A stretch of 64,000 bases of DNA from Pelobates cultripes. Taxonomy: Eukaryota; Chordata; Amphibia; Anura; Pelobatidae. The stretch is from the NCBI GenBank assembly GCA_933207985.1, contig OW240912.1, forward strand, positions 108,485,665-108,549,664, given 5' to 3'. Made by a program: the position numbers and the translations under genes. Shown here piece after piece: positions 47,471-60,003 of this stretch (the stretch's first letter is position 1; each line of letters starts with the position of its first letter). The notes below the pieces were generated by a model that ran no database searches, was not told the DNA's origin, and saw only the letters and a list, made by a program, of their open reading frames with translations.

Positions 47471-48155
47471 ATGGATAAGGCAAACCGCTTTGAGAAGGGA
47501 AGTAAACGGAGAGCAACATTCATGACGTTAAATAATGAAGAAGCAAAGAAAGTCTTGGAAATGTACGTGAAACGAAGTTTAAGCAACTGTGATGAGAAAA
47601 CCAGAAAGGAATTGAAGTCTAGGAAAGTTCAGAGGTCAGCAAGTTATTTTTCCAAATCTTTAGTGGTTACAAGTAAGAAAAAGTTATGTAGAGCAAAAAA
47701 CCTTCAAAAGACAGAGGAACTAAAAAAGGAAGAGCAAACTGTCAATCTAGAAAATGGAACTTTGGAACCTTCACAAGATGTGAATGAAAGTACAGACCAT
47801 GCAAAAGGTACGAAAACAGTCAAACAATCCTGGTTTAAGAATTTGTTTGGTCCGTTATTTAAGAAAAAAGATGACAAGAAAAATGATAAACACATGCATT
47901 GTGTAGAGAAAACTGTGCCAGACACGTGTTGTGTTTTTGAAGACCAAGTGACTTGTGTTGAAGATGCTAGTCCACAACGTAAGGCATCCAAAAAGATTGG
48001 CATACAAAGATCCAGCATTAGAAGAGCATTTTCTTTTAAAAAACACACAACTGAAGATGTCACTGGAGGTTTAACAGCTGATGGTCTCCCAGGCAAGCTG
48101 AAGAGGCCAACACATCTCCCACTGACATGCATCAACAGACCCTCATCGGGCAAAG
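47471..48155 (+). CDS. BNIP5: BNIP5-like exon 2, main coding exon
   Basis: Start ATG at 47471 has a good context (ACA before, G after) and follows the acceptor by six bases. The exon encodes 228 residues plus one base and ends CAAAG|GTAGAT. The region is hydrophilic and Lys/Ser-rich, probably disordered. Landmarks are KQSWFKNLFGPLFKKK (118-133), RRAFSFKKH (184-192) and KRPTHLPLTC (211-220). From memory human BNIP5 (C6orf222) has RRAFSHKKH followed by KRPSFLPLC in the same order, which separates it from BCL2L14. BNIP5 is a BH3-motif protein thought to interact with BCL2-family members; its cellular role is poorly defined. Confidence 0.88.
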
Positions 48156-48555
48156 GTAGATATGAGAGTTTTATTTCACTTTTTTGTTTGTCTACATGAA
48201 TTGCTAAATGTCAGGGCATGCTTAAATGTTCATGATAAACTTAAAGGGTTAGTCTTAGTGGTAGGAGCCTGTGCAGTGTTTGAGTGAAATATCACATCCA
48301 GAGATATTTGCACTTGTGTGCTTAGGACTAGTTCATAGAGAAGCATTTGAGTGGACTGTGGATGATGCGGCATGACGTCACAGAGTGGGGATGAGGACCT
48401 TTCCTGGGGCTGGATTCCAGCTAATTTATTCTTTTTCCTGTTTCCTACGGCATTTAGTTTTGTGGGTTTTTTTTTTTACAAGGCATAATCAAGGGAACAA
48501 ATGTATTGATGAGAAATTGGTTATAGTGACATTTTAACTGATTTATTTGTTTTAG

Positions 48556-48687
48556 ATAAAAAGAATACAGACTGCTATTACCAGAAGGTTTCTGCAGAAA
48601 TTGAGTTGATTGTTAAGGAAAGTGATAAACCAGAAGAAAGAAAGAGTGTGAGTGGAGAATCAAACTGTGAAGCCACTGAAGACATAG
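48556..48687 (+). CDS. BNIP5: BNIP5-like exon 3
   Basis: A 132-bp exon, acceptor TTGTTTTAG, donor ATAG|GTAAAC, phase 1 at both ends and in register with exon 2. It encodes KKNTDCYYQKVSAEIELIVK and an acidic segment. No domain is recognised. Phase, consensus splice sites and continuity of the open frame support it. Confidence 0.82.
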
Positions 48688-49024
48688 GTAAACATTTAAT
48701 TTATATTTGACTGGGGTTTGTTTTTTGTTTGTTTTTGTTTGTTTTTTTTTTTTGTTTTTGTGGTGGGGTGATTAAAAGAAGCCTGAGCATTGTCGCCCAA
48801 CCTTGGAAGCATTTATGTGCCCCCATTGTGACCTCTGCAGCCTAAAAGCGATGGTGGGAAACCTGAATTAGTCAGACTGCTCAAGTTCCACTTGAGAATC
48901 TTCACTTGCTTGTTCTTCTCTAAAGTGCACACAATGTGTGACAGAACTTCAATAGCTGGGGTATGTTTATAAAAATGTCTGCATATATAACATCTATTGA
49001 CTTTACGTGTTTCTTTTCTTTTAG

Positions 49025-49086
49025 ATGATCTTATTAAAAAAATAGTCTCTATACTCCGGAATCAGGGGGATGAATGGAACAACAAG
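49025..49086 (+). CDS. BNIP5: BNIP5-like exon 4, BH3-like motif
   Basis: A 62-bp exon (acceptor CTTTTAG, donor AAG|GTAAAA), phase 1 to phase 0. It encodes DDLIKKIVSILRNQGDEWNNK. L283, G287 and D288 form the LxxxGD core of a BH3 motif, aligning with LKYSGDQL of BCL2L14 and LLQEVDGQL of BNIP5 (from memory). A BH3 helix docks into the groove of anti-apoptotic BCL2 proteins. Whether this one binds is unknown. Confidence 0.88.
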
Positions 49087-49743
49087 GTAAAAAATACTTT
49101 CTTGAAATGTTTGTTTATAGAAAATGGTCATACAAAAAAAGTATTCTAAACCTGACACCATATGAACAGTCTATTAAAGGGACATGGTACTCACCAGAGC
49201 AACTACAGTTTAATATAGTTGACCTGGGGTGTGTGTGTGTATATATTATGTCCCTGCAGGCATTTTAATATTAAATGATGCAGTGCAATGTCATACCTCT
49301 CAATGCTTTCTTATGGGAAAGATTTGAGAATAGGCAAAAACGTAGTAGCTTGCCCTTCAATTACAAGCTGGTTATTGCCAATTTTCACTTTCTGGTTTTG
49401 TTATCCATGCATTTGTTTAGGGTTTCCTAAAGCTAAAAGTGTAATGTAGGCATAAACAGTGTGCCAAGAGAGGGTATTGGCTACGCCTCACTGACAAGGT
49501 CCAAATAGGACTGAAACAATCATCCGATGTTGTAATTTCCTGGACACCGGGAACTTGCTGGCATTTCTTGGTTCTCTCTGTATTGGCATATGTGCGCAGA
49601 ACTTATTTGAGACCTGTGTGGACTAACCAAATGGGCAAACTACATTATTCTGTCTCAATGTCCTCATATCTTTTGCATGCTTTTGCAGTGTCTATGGTTT
49701 TTTTCCTTGATCAATAAACTAGTTTGACTATTTATTGAAATAG

Positions 49744-50004
49744 ATGAAAGAGGACCCAACCATCAACCACTTCTTCAGAAACATTTCGTATAACTCATTC
49801 AAACAATTGGTCGATGTTTATGTTGACAAGGAAGTGAAAAACAGGGCGGCAGATGCAACTCCTGAAGATCTACAATTTGCATACTCTGTCCACTTAACCG
49901 CTCAGGTTGCAGGAATTTCCAGCCATTCTGTAAACCGGATCATGGGCTTCGGAACTCAATATCTACAAGACATTTTCACAAGATATTCATGTGGCAAAAA
50001 TTGG
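49744..50004 (+). CDS. BNIP5: BNIP5-like exon 5, conserved C-terminal domain
   Basis: A 261-bp, phase 0/0 exon; acceptor TTGAAATAG, donor TTGG|GTAAGA. The product covers residues 294-380. HFFRNISYNSFKQLV resembles BNIP5 RFFYTFSDSSLRKLV, and SHSVNRIMGFGTQYL (353-367) resembles both BNIP5 SHAVLKLMG and BCL2L14 HPMNRVLGFGTKYL (all from memory). This is the best-conserved part of the BCL2L14/BNIP5 family, related to the BH1-BH2 region of the BCL2 fold. If the donor is not used, the frame runs to a stop at 50061. Confidence 0.92.
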
Positions 50005-51118
50005 GTAAGATTAGAGAGATCATCATCCGTTTACAGAGTAGCAGCATTGCTTACAACTTAAATTGTTTAAAGCACAAATTAAACAGAAAACCATAATGCA
50101 GCCTGTGCATGTTAGAAAACTAGATCAGCAACTTGTCATGTCATTTCCTCAATTGCTCTATTTTTATGTAACTGTAACATGTTAATTGAGTCCTATATTT
50201 CGACGTGATTAAAAGTGCAATTAATGGTTGGTTAAGCCATGCTGATTATAGATACTCTAGGTAAGGTTTCAGTGTGGGTATTAGTCATGGGAAAGGTCAC
50301 CTTGAAACACCCATTGACCTAGATAGTTGCACTCTAACACATGACCTGACGCAATCATACTAAACTGTAAAATGTTTTGATCCTGATGCAAAATGAAGAT
50401 GTTAATAGATGATACTCCCTCAGATATGTACGAATACATAATTGCCATGTTTATCAAGCTAATCTGTGACATTTCTGGGGCAGTAAAAGTGAAGCAATCA
50501 GTTGGAACATTATTTTTGGATTCAAAGAGAATAGTTTGAATTGACATATGGCCCACTACTGCCAGTTTCACTTGGATAGATTATCAATGTCTTGATCCAT
50601 CATTGTTTTTTATTGTATACCAAGCTTGTCTGCAGACAGACTTAGCAGGCTACAAATCGCAAACTGGATCATTGCCAAAGCTGTCTTGGAAAAATAAAAG
50701 TTGTAATGCATTTACCTTCTAAGAAAATACAAGTGGTTCTTTAACATGGTTAAAAAAAAAATAGAATTTGAGTGGGGAAAGTAAAGAAATGGTCCTAAAT
50801 ATATCTTTGATTGTAGAGTTTTTGTTTTCTTAATTTTTATTTTTTTTATGTACTTTATTCACCATGTGGAAACTTGGGAACAAATTCGCATAATCTAGTC
50901 CATGATACAGTTGGAGGGATAAATCACTCAGTCAGTTAAAATGGGAAATTCCCCACTGCCTCTTTTTTGGTCTCTATTATTTAAATGGTAATGAAGTCAC
51001 TACAATTCATTGTTTAGTGAGTAAACAAAGTGACACCATCTCTGTTAAATACAGTAATTATTGACCTTTTTATTGTTTTTAGTGGTGTATGTAACAAATA
51101 ATTTTTATCTTTACACAG

Positions 51119-51160
51119 GACAGCAGTGTAGACTCAACGGCTTGCCTTAGTCCTGACTGA
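51119..51160 (+). CDS. BNIP5: BNIP5-like exon 6, C-terminus
   Basis: After acceptor TTTACACAG, 13 codons (DSSVDSTACLSPD) and TGA complete a 393-residue protein. Human BCL2L14 is 327 residues and BNIP5 is longer. The short acidic SPD-like ending is compatible with BNIP5. No C-terminal membrane anchor is present. Confidence 0.75.
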   Translation, partial: DSSVDSTACLSPD

Positions 51161-52285
51161 GGAAAAATATACTGCACTGAAGCACATGGTAACTGCAAGA
51201 ACTATTGAAACATTCAACTCCATATTCCTATATTTCACGACTGGACCAGTGAATATTTAAAGGTTTCAGACAGGCTAGCCGGGCAGTCAAGAACTTTGAA
51301 CTTTTGCTTTAATCCATCGCTACATTTTACTGTAACTGATGGATAATTAGATGTTTGAACAAAGTGTTCAAAATTACCAAGGAATCATTCTCCTTTTAGG
51401 CTTTTAAAGATTTCCCAACATTCCACAAGAAAAATGATTTTAAGAGTTTGAGAAAACAAGGCTTCAAAGTAAGTCTTTTATCCTAAAGTAAGAAGAGGAA
51501 AAAAAAACTTTTTATGTTTTACAAAAAGTGTAGACTGTTTACCATTTTATGACATTATTATCAAAAAATGTTTACACCTCTTGGAAATTTACAGCTATAA
51601 AACAGTTTTTTACTTCATTTTTATTAACCATTTTATTGCCATTTATTTACATTTTTTTTTTTTTAAAGAATACTTGACTTAACCTTCAAGAAATCAATAG
51701 TCTAAGTAATTGCATACAAATAGACATTTATCCATATTATCCAAAATAGGAGGGATTTCAATCATTCAATATTGATGTTTATAGGCTAAACAGTGGATTT
51801 TCAACTAGTCTTCAATATTTAGATTACTATAGATTTTAAGGGAAGAAATAGTTGATGCTAACTTGTTACCATGGGCAGACTTGGAAAATTATATAAGCGG
51901 TGATGGAAGATGGGGCATTAGAGAGACTAGTGTATGCAGCATAGTGACTAATTACTAAACCGTGAATATTTTACATTCAGGAAATTTTCTCACATTATCT
52001 GAGAGACAAGGCAGAATGGGAAAACAATGTAGCTTATTAAATTGCATACCAGAATCATTTGCTACTTGTTCTGCAGATCAAGTGATTTTAGACACAAGGT
52101 TTGGATAAAACCCTACTCGTGCTAGCTTACAATTGGGAGGTACAGCCATATATAGCTGAGTGTCATGAGAAATGTAGTCCACAGTGAAGGCTAGCCATAA
52201 TTATCCTAGCACAACCCTAGTTGTCATAACATGAACATGACCACTGAAATGGATATGTGAAAATCATATTGTATGTGTAGTGGAT

Positions 52286-52324
<39 letters not shown>

Positions 52325-53205
52325 TATATTTTTTTTAAGTATATAAAGAAAAGACAATCACATGTCATCAGAGTACAATATTGACATTCCAACATCCCTA
52401 CAGAACCCAGATCTCTTATTAATCAAGTCGAACATTGGTCAGTCTGCTTTAAAATTCAATAATACAAAATCATTGACAAAAAACAAAACCCGATGGACTT
52501 TAGTCATTAGGAAAGACAGTAGTAAATGCAAAAGGGTTTCACAGTTCAAATCTCGAATACATATCATACATACAAAGGCATATTTTGTATCCTGAACCCC
52601 TAACGCAAAATCCCGTGGAGGGTAGAGGCAGAGAGAAGTGGTGAGGACATCGTTAATGGTTTTTTTTTTTTTTTATATTAACCTGAAACAAAATGCATAA
52701 ACATATTTCCTTAATTTATAATGAACTTTTAAACCGTTTTTTTGACTTTTTTTTTTTTTTTCCTACATAGTCTTTTTTTTCTAGAATATGTATAAATGGT
52801 CATTTACAAAAGTGCAGAGACATGTGAAACCATGCAGTTATGTTTACAAATATTAACTTCTACCATCTAAAGCAGGGATGGGGAACCGTGGGCCTTCCAG
52901 ACGTTTTGAACTACATCTCCCATAATGCTCTTACTGCCATAATGCTCTTACTGCCATAATGCTAGCAAAGCTTTAAGGGAGATGTAGTCCACAACATCTG
53001 GAGGGCTGAAGGTTTCCCACCCCTGATCTAAAGGTATAGTTAAGACTTGCTTTGCATCTCCTATAAGTATTTATATATGTATATATATATATATATATAT
53101 ATTTTAATTAATGCAGACCCTTATTTAATTACATTCAGAAATACTCTACAATATGTAGAGTATTAAGAATCACCTCAATATGTTGCACTATTCACAATAA
53201 ACATG
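51161..53205 (+). other. BNIP5 3' UTR and flank
   Basis: Non-coding, AT-rich. The first plausible polyadenylation signal seen is AATAAA at 53196-53201, which would give a ~2-kb UTR. Within it are (AT)n tracts at 52293-52325 and 53080-53102 and a hAT MITE at 52873. Confidence 0.4.
52873..53025. mobile_element. hAT MITE, 153 bp, perfect 8-bp duplication
   Basis: CAGGGATGGGGAACCGTGGG and CCTTCCAGACG pair with the complement ending GGTTTCCCACCCCTG. ATCTAAAG flanks it at 52865-52872 and 53026-53033. A 17-bp CATAATGCTCTTACTGC motif is tandemly repeated inside. Confidence 0.88.
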
Positions 53206-53814
53206 TAATTACATGTATATATTTGACTTTGGTTTTAAACTGTTTATAATTAAAGATGTATTTTGATATTTCTTGTGTTGAGTCTTAATGTTGCTACAGG
53301 ACAGGAGGCTTCATATCTTGCCTAACACTTTCTTTACTGAACTATCAAATTAGGGACTTAAGTCATTTTCTTTCATCCAATAGCAATTTAGTAGATACTG
53401 CCCTCATTTGAAATCCCAACATATGGCAATCCAACATAAAGATACCATCTTTACTAAACAACTGATCTTAATTTTGATCTCTGTATCTTAACAGATAGCA
53501 GAGATGCATAGTTTTGATGTTTGATATACACTTAAATAGACAATGTCTATAGTGCAGAATAAAGTTAAAAAACAAACTATCTTTTTTTATTTTTATTTTA
53601 TATAAATTATAGAACTTGGACCCACCCCCCACTTACTCCGTGGTGTCCCTTTAATTTAAATAAGGTATTTATTGTTTTACAGAGGAAGCAGGAAGTGGAG
53701 CAGTTGAACTTGCATAATGTCTGATAGTAGTGTATATAACAAAAAACTGCCAATGATGAAATTAAACAATGTCTTACACGTTATACTCACTCTAAAAACC
53801 TGCCTACTGCTGTT

Positions 53815-53990
53815 AAAGGAACACTATAGTCACCAGAACAACTATAGCTTAATGTAGTTGTTCTGCTGAGTATAATCATTGCCTTCAGGCATTTTCATGC
53901 AAACACTGCCTTTTCAGAGAAACTGTAATTTGCATCTCTCTCATTTATTGCACCAACACATAATTTTTTTTTTTTAAGGGCAAAAATGGC
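53815..53990. repeat. TTAA MITE half
   Basis: TTAAAGGAACACTATAGTCA followed by CCAGAACAACTATAGC and CAGGCATTTTCATGC; same family as the copy at 49163-49270 (TTAAAGGGACATGGTACTCA). Sequence to 55100 is AT-rich with no gene seen. Confidence 0.6.
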
Positions 53991-55099
53991 TTTAATTCGA
54001 TGTCACACATACATTTATAAATTCTTATTAACTATAAAAAAAAAACAATGGGGGTGGGGGGGGACAAACCAATTTTTTTTTTTGGCAATCCCAGCATGTG
54101 CATGTGTCCAGCTTATAAAAAGTAATTCAAAGTAAATTAATTTGTCTTGCTTTATAGAGTACATAACTTGTATACGATTTCAGCTTATTTTGAAAGATAC
54201 AGGTCACAAAATAACAAGAACTAAAATAAAATTTCTATGTGAAACAATTTTAGAAGCTGGTGTTTGTCTTGTTAGTTAAGTAGCGATCACAAAAACAAAA
54301 TAGCCATCACAAAAGTATATAATGTAGACATCAGACTATTTACCTAAAGTTATTTTGACACTTTTTACATAACCATTTCATCGCCAATCTCTGCTAAATA
54401 TAGGAGTAAAAATTGTGGGGGGGGGGGGTTCTTTCAGTTTTCATACATGGATTTGTTGGGCCTATGTCTCATTTTTGGGGTGTTGTAGCAGTTTAATTGT
54501 TCAAATAACCTCACAAAGGGCTTCCATTTAAGAAAACTGACACCCCAGTGTATTTTATATGGTATGGTATATTGTGCCTTGTCACCATTTTTCACTAATT
54601 TATTGCTTGTTGCATTTTTGCTGGGTATTTCTTAAAATTGATGTGCCACTGTCATAAAATCCACCAAATTATGCTCTGTTACTGAGTAAAACAATATGCC
54701 CAATGTATGACCTAGACACTATTTTGTGAGGTTAGAGTGCTGTAAAAGAGACATGACAAGTTTAGGTTTTTAAGTGTGAATTTTCATAGATGGTGTTGGT
54801 ATAACCAAAGCCAGCGGCCCTACCCCACAAAAGGTTGTCCATTAATATGCAGTTGTTTAAAGACTTGTCTGGTTAACTAGATTCAGCCTCTCTTGAACAT
54901 GACACAAACCATGTAATTGAAACCACTATTTATCTGGCATTTTATGTTTTCCTTCGGCCACGGGAATTCAGTCAGTAGGCGGCATCACTCTCGGCATTGC
55001 CTCTTAAGCTCCTATCTAGGATCACTATGTCCTGTCACTACCCGTTACCAAAATTAGTCAACTGGGTCAGCTAGTCCAGATTCCTTACTATCCATGCAC

Positions 55100-55419
55100 A
55101 ATAGATGGTGCCCAGTGAAGGTTTTTGATTCATATCTCCTCACACTAACTACTCCCTCATCACGACCATTGCTGTCACTTCACGGGACTAACATCGAAGT
55201 TCATGCTATGTTTGGTTATTGTTAGTAAGACTGGGAATGAATCCCAGTAGGTATTCAGGACATTCTTTTAGGATAGGGGCAGCTTCTATGACATCCAGCC
55301 AGGACATTCCAGTTCATGTTATAAAGTCACTGGGTAGATGGAAGTCATCAGCTTATTCAGTGTACATACCTCAACCTGTACTGGAAATGCGGAAGGCTTT
55401 TGTCAAAGTGCCTTCGTAA
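55100..55419 (+). pseudogene. Tyrosine recombinase fragment (DIRS/Crypton-like)
   Basis: The frame contains YSGHSFRIGAASMTSSQDIP, then IKSLGRWKSSAYSVYI. HSFR (HxxR), GRW and the final Tyr are the catalytic landmarks of tyrosine recombinases carried by DIRS-like and Crypton elements. Upstream codons (VFDSYLLTLTT, SRPLLSLHGTNIEVH) continue the domain but are cut by two adjacent stops near 55224. Only the C-terminal catalytic half remains. Confidence 0.75.
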
Positions 55420-55682
55420 TGCATTTACTTTGTATTTTAATTTCTCAATAAATGAACAACGGCATGGTACTTCTCCCGGTATTGCCCATTTTATTTACTG
55501 GCCTACCGCAAACCTCAGTTTCGGCACACCTCAACCGACTTGTTCTATTACAGGTTATGCTATTACAGTGTTGCATTAATCATATTCGATGTTGCCCCGA
55601 ACACACACATCTATGTGTATGTGTATGTGTGTGTATTTTTGCATAGCAAGACCACTTAATGTTACATCACATATAAATTATT

Positions 55683-57324
55683 ATTATAGCAGCCAAATTT
55701 ACCACCATAACTCCTCCCACAGTTTTTACTCTACATAGACAGTAATATACTGAAACATGCGGATTGTTCCCGATTGGATTGCTATTACTTTGTGGAACGT
55801 TTCGCCGAATGGTTCATGGAATATCGTCGTTTGTGTGGCAAAATTGGTTACATAGGAATGAATGGCGAAATATTCAAAACTAGAGTGGGAGCTGGCAAAA
55901 GCTGAAAAATCAGGACATAATTTCTAAACTGCCACCACTCCCTCATTTTCAAGCCCACCTACACAAATCTTATATAAAAACGTTCAGCTATCCCTGCTGC
56001 GACTAAAAATGTCCACGGCTAAGCCATAGTCCTGATAGTTTTCACAATATGACCATTTGTTTGCAACTAACGCCGTCCATTGACATTTATTGAAACTCCA
56101 CTCTAGCCAGCTCAAATTTGAAGGGCAATTTCTAAACTGTGACTTTACCTTCATTGTTAATATTTCAGAGACATACTATGCATCAAAATGTAGGTCTGGG
56201 TCTCGTGATTCTCACAATATAAAGCTCTTCGCTGTAGGATTTATAGTTTTTAAAATATGACCGTTTAAAGATGGCAACCGCCAAAATACTCTGTCCTGTG
56301 CCAGGCAGCAGCAAGTGATGTCATAGACAGGGCCTTTTATAGACCCGCTAATGTTTTTATAAATGTATGGTTTAATGTAACTGTGCAACAACGTTGCAAT
56401 TAAATGTGCTATATAAATGATAGTAACTTCGCCCACTCCAGTTGTAGACTACTGGTGGAGGCAAGAACACCACACAATTTCCCCAGAAATTGTAGCTTTT
56501 CTAGTTCTTATTCTTATTATTGCCAAATTTGCCACCCTAACTCCTCCCACAGTTTTTACACTACATAGACAAAAATTTACCAAAACGTGCAGATTGTTCC
56601 CGATCGGATTGCTATTACTTTGTGGAACGTTTCGCCGAATGGTTCACGGAATATCGTCGTTCTTGTGGCGAAATTTGTCCCATAGGAATGAATGGCAAAG
56701 CTAGAGTGGGAGCTGGCAAAAGCTGACAAATCAGGACATGATTTCTAAACTGCCACCACTCCCTTATTTTCAGGCCCACCTACACAAATCTTATATCAAA
56801 ACGTTCAGCTATCCCTGCTGCCACTAAACATGTCAACGGCTAAGCCATAGTCCTGATAGTTTTCACAATATAATCATTTGTTTGCAACTAACACCGTCCA
56901 TTGACATTCATTGAAACTTCACTCTACAAAGCTCAAATTTGAAGTGCAATTTCTAAACTGCGACTGTGCCTTCATTTGTAATACTTCAGAGACATACTAT
57001 GCATCTGGGTCTTGTGATTCTTACAATATAAAGCTATTCGCTGTAGGATTTATAGTTTTTAAAATACGACCGTTTGAAGATGGCAACCGCCAAAATACTC
57101 TGACCTGTGCCAGGCTGCAGCAGCAAGTGATGTCATAGACAGGGCCCTTTGAACAACTGCTAATGTTTTTATAAATGTATGGTTTAATGTAACTGTGCAA
57201 CAACGTTGCAATTAAATGTGCTATATAAATGATAACAGTTACTCCGCCCACTCCAGTTGTAGATTACTGGTGGAGGCAAGAACACTTCACACAATTTCCC
57301 CAGAAATTGTAGCTTTTCTAGTTA
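55683..57324. repeat. Tandem pair of ~820-bp repeats
   Basis: Copy 1 (about 55683-56503) and copy 2 (about 56520-57324) share a start CAAATTT(A/G)CCACC...CTCCTCCCACAGTTTTTAC, a middle GGAACGTTTCGCCGAATGGT, and an end CCAGAAATTGTAGCTTTTCT followed by AGTT. Identity looks roughly 85-90 percent by eye. CTAGT ends and the absence of flanking duplications would fit a Helitron; that is a suggestion only. Confidence 0.7.
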
Positions 57325-57429
57325 TGTTTATAATACATAATAGATGCATGCATAATACATTTGGAAATTACATACACATATATAAAATGTAACAAGGGTT
57401 TCGCATTCGTTAAAAAGTTTTCACAAAAT

Positions 57430-57545
57430 TTTTGTGGGGGGTTTTCAATTCTTTCTTTTATTGAGGCAAAGATTGTCAGGGTACATAAGAAAAACAAGGA
57501 GTTATAACAGGCATGTACATGATGAGGATGCATTAGTTTATACAC
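57430..57545 (-). repeat. LINE 3' end fragment
   Basis: TTTTCAATTCTTTCTTTTAT after a T/G-rich run resembles the reversed 3' ends of the other L1-like elements. 5'-truncated. 57546-59450 holds MITE cores (57860-58115) and otherwise no recognised gene. Confidence 0.45.
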
Positions 57546-59460
57546 ATATAATTAATTACTCCTGTATTCGGTAGCCCCATTTTTATAGAATGACCAGGCG
57601 TATCCCATGTTTTTAGCAGTAAGTTTTGTGGGTTAAGCCTCCTGGCTTACGTGGCCGTAAGCTTTGACCTGATGTGTGCTACCTTGGTTGCTATGGTGGC
57701 CTGAATTTTAAATTTTAGGAACAGAAAATCTGCATTGCAAATTTGAACATTTTTCCAACTTACCTATAGTAACAGCTCGACTATTAAAGCCTAAATTTTG
57801 CAATTTAGATTTTCATTCACAAAAATTCTGGCTGTCTCACAGCCTCTCATGCCCTTATGTCAGACTATATCCAATGAAGAGTGCATTTCTTATAGGTAAG
57901 CATTGTGATTGACTGAGATCATAAATTCTGATATCAGCCAAGGATGTAGATCGGGGCAGACCCAGCACTGGCAGACTTGCACAGTGCTGGAAAAAGGTAA
58001 GTTTTCTTATTATTTAAAGGGAAGGTGGGATGCAGGGACCCTACATGTGTTTTTAACACTTTAAGATCAGGAATACATGTTTGTATTCCTGATCCTATAG
58101 TGGTCCTTCAAGTCCTGTGAGTGCGTGTCTTCTTGTTGGTTAAACAAATGTCAATCATTTGTTTGTTTTTTCACCTGTATATCTATTTTACCTGGCTCAG
58201 TTAATGATAGAGCTAGTATAAAATTTTTTCCATGGTGGGTTTTATTTCCAGTCTGGTCCTGAGCTCCAAGCTGCCGCGGCTAAGTGCTGGTCATTGAAAC
58301 TGTCTGTTGGTGAGCGATTGTTCACTGTCCTCCCTACCTCCCCTCCAAAAAGTGCTCTCCCTGATATTAAATTGAGGGAGCAGGAGTGGCTGTTAATTTC
58401 ACTGGGCAGCCACACTGGACCAGGCTGATGTGGAGTTCCACGAAATTGACGCCTTGGTCCGATGTAAGGGTTGCAGCTGTCCCGTTTCCTGGAACAGTTT
58501 TGAGGCCTGGGATAGGAGAACTCAGCGCTGTAGGTGCTTGGAGAGGGTAGGGGAAAGCCAAAGTATGATCAGCTCTATTGTAGAAGCTATAATTTGGTGT
58601 CCTGCAACAGTTAAGCCGCTGGTGTTGTGCAGGCACCGCCACATACTTCATTTTAAAGATATTTCCTTTCAATACTTGATGAAGTGATTATTATCTTAAA
58701 AATAGTTTTGAGGTGACAGTTGTCTTTTAATATATTATTTTCCCATTCCAATGGTTTTGAGGTAAAGCAAGGAGTGGCTATCTGCCCCCTGCTGGCTAAT
58801 AATAACCCATACCCCACTGCACTGAGTGATTGGAAAAGGGGGGGGGGGGAGACAGTAGGGGGGAAAAGAGACACTGCCAAACAGGGATCCCAATAAAAAC
58901 AGATGTTTCAGAAATATATTTTTTGAACATTCTTTGGATCTTTGATTCATTACGGGATATAATTTTTCTTATCATCAGCACATGATTGATACAGAGTATA
59001 ATCCCAAACATAATGGTGTGTTATTGCAATGAAATTAATAGTTCCATTAAAATTGCCGTTTTTTAAGCCACATCTTACTCACAGCACATGGTGTGCAGTC
59101 TGATCCACCATTAATCAATTCTGTATCCATTCTGTCAATAGGTGTTTCTTAGACTCCTCTACTTGTACATTTTGCCATCCCAATTACTGGAAAATTCCAA
59201 TTGTACTCATTTAGGAGAGATATTCCCTATTTTGGGCCCAAATCCATCTATTCTTTTCTATCCTAATGTCCCTATTTTTTAGATGCTCCATGTTATTGGT
59301 GTATATGAGTGTGTAACAGGCCTCCACAGCAATAATACTCTCAGTAATGTGTAATTGAACTACAATAAAGGCGTTGAGAAATCAGTCTGTGTAAATAAGA
59401 TAGTGGTCTTGTTCAAAATGATAATTTATAGTTGTTGCATAAATTAATATGTTGTTTTTC

Positions 59461-59557
59461 AGAACGGCCCCTCTCTGACTTGATCACAGCCCCACTCACA
59501 TTCACTCACATTCCTAAAATTATAGTGTCACCTGTTTCTCCATTTGAAATGTTAGGA
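59461..59557 (+). other. Possible isolated coding exon
   Basis: Between TTGTTTTTCAG and GGAG|GTAAGG lies an open stretch reading ERPLSDLITAPLTFTHIPKI and VSPVSPFEMLG. Splice sites are good and composition is protein-like. No family was recognised and no partner exon was found nearby, so it may be chance or the edge of an unseen gene. Confidence 0.22.
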
Positions 59558-60003
59558 GGTAAGGGAAAATGCATAGATTATACAGTACCTCTTGACTGTG
59601 TTTTACCTAACCTCTATAATATCTATTACTGTCAACATAAACATAACTACCCCGTTGGATGCTTGCATAGTTATTTACTCCCATAATACAAAGCGTAGGA
59701 TCCCACACTGGTTGCATGGCTTGTAATACGTGGCACTATGAGGACTTTTAGAGGTTACTGTACAAAGTGTGAGGGACATGTTTGCAAAGCAGAAAGCATA
59801 AGTCAGAAATAAATTAAACAAAAAACAAAAGCACAACCTTTTTTTTAGGAGAGTGCCATTTTAAATGATGATTTAATCATTCTGATATAATTTAAACATA
59901 ACCCTGACATCATAAAAATAGCTAAAACCACATTAATAAGGCTATTAGTGAGTTCAAAACAAAAGTGGCACAATTAAAAGTGATAAGGCAACACAAGAAA
60001 TTC

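Noticed and set aside
44247..51160. Assignment of the second gene as BCL2L14
   Set aside because: The C-terminal domain fits, but RRAFSFKKH, KRPTHLPL and the ETV7 neighbour point to BNIP5. BCL2L14 remains the second choice.
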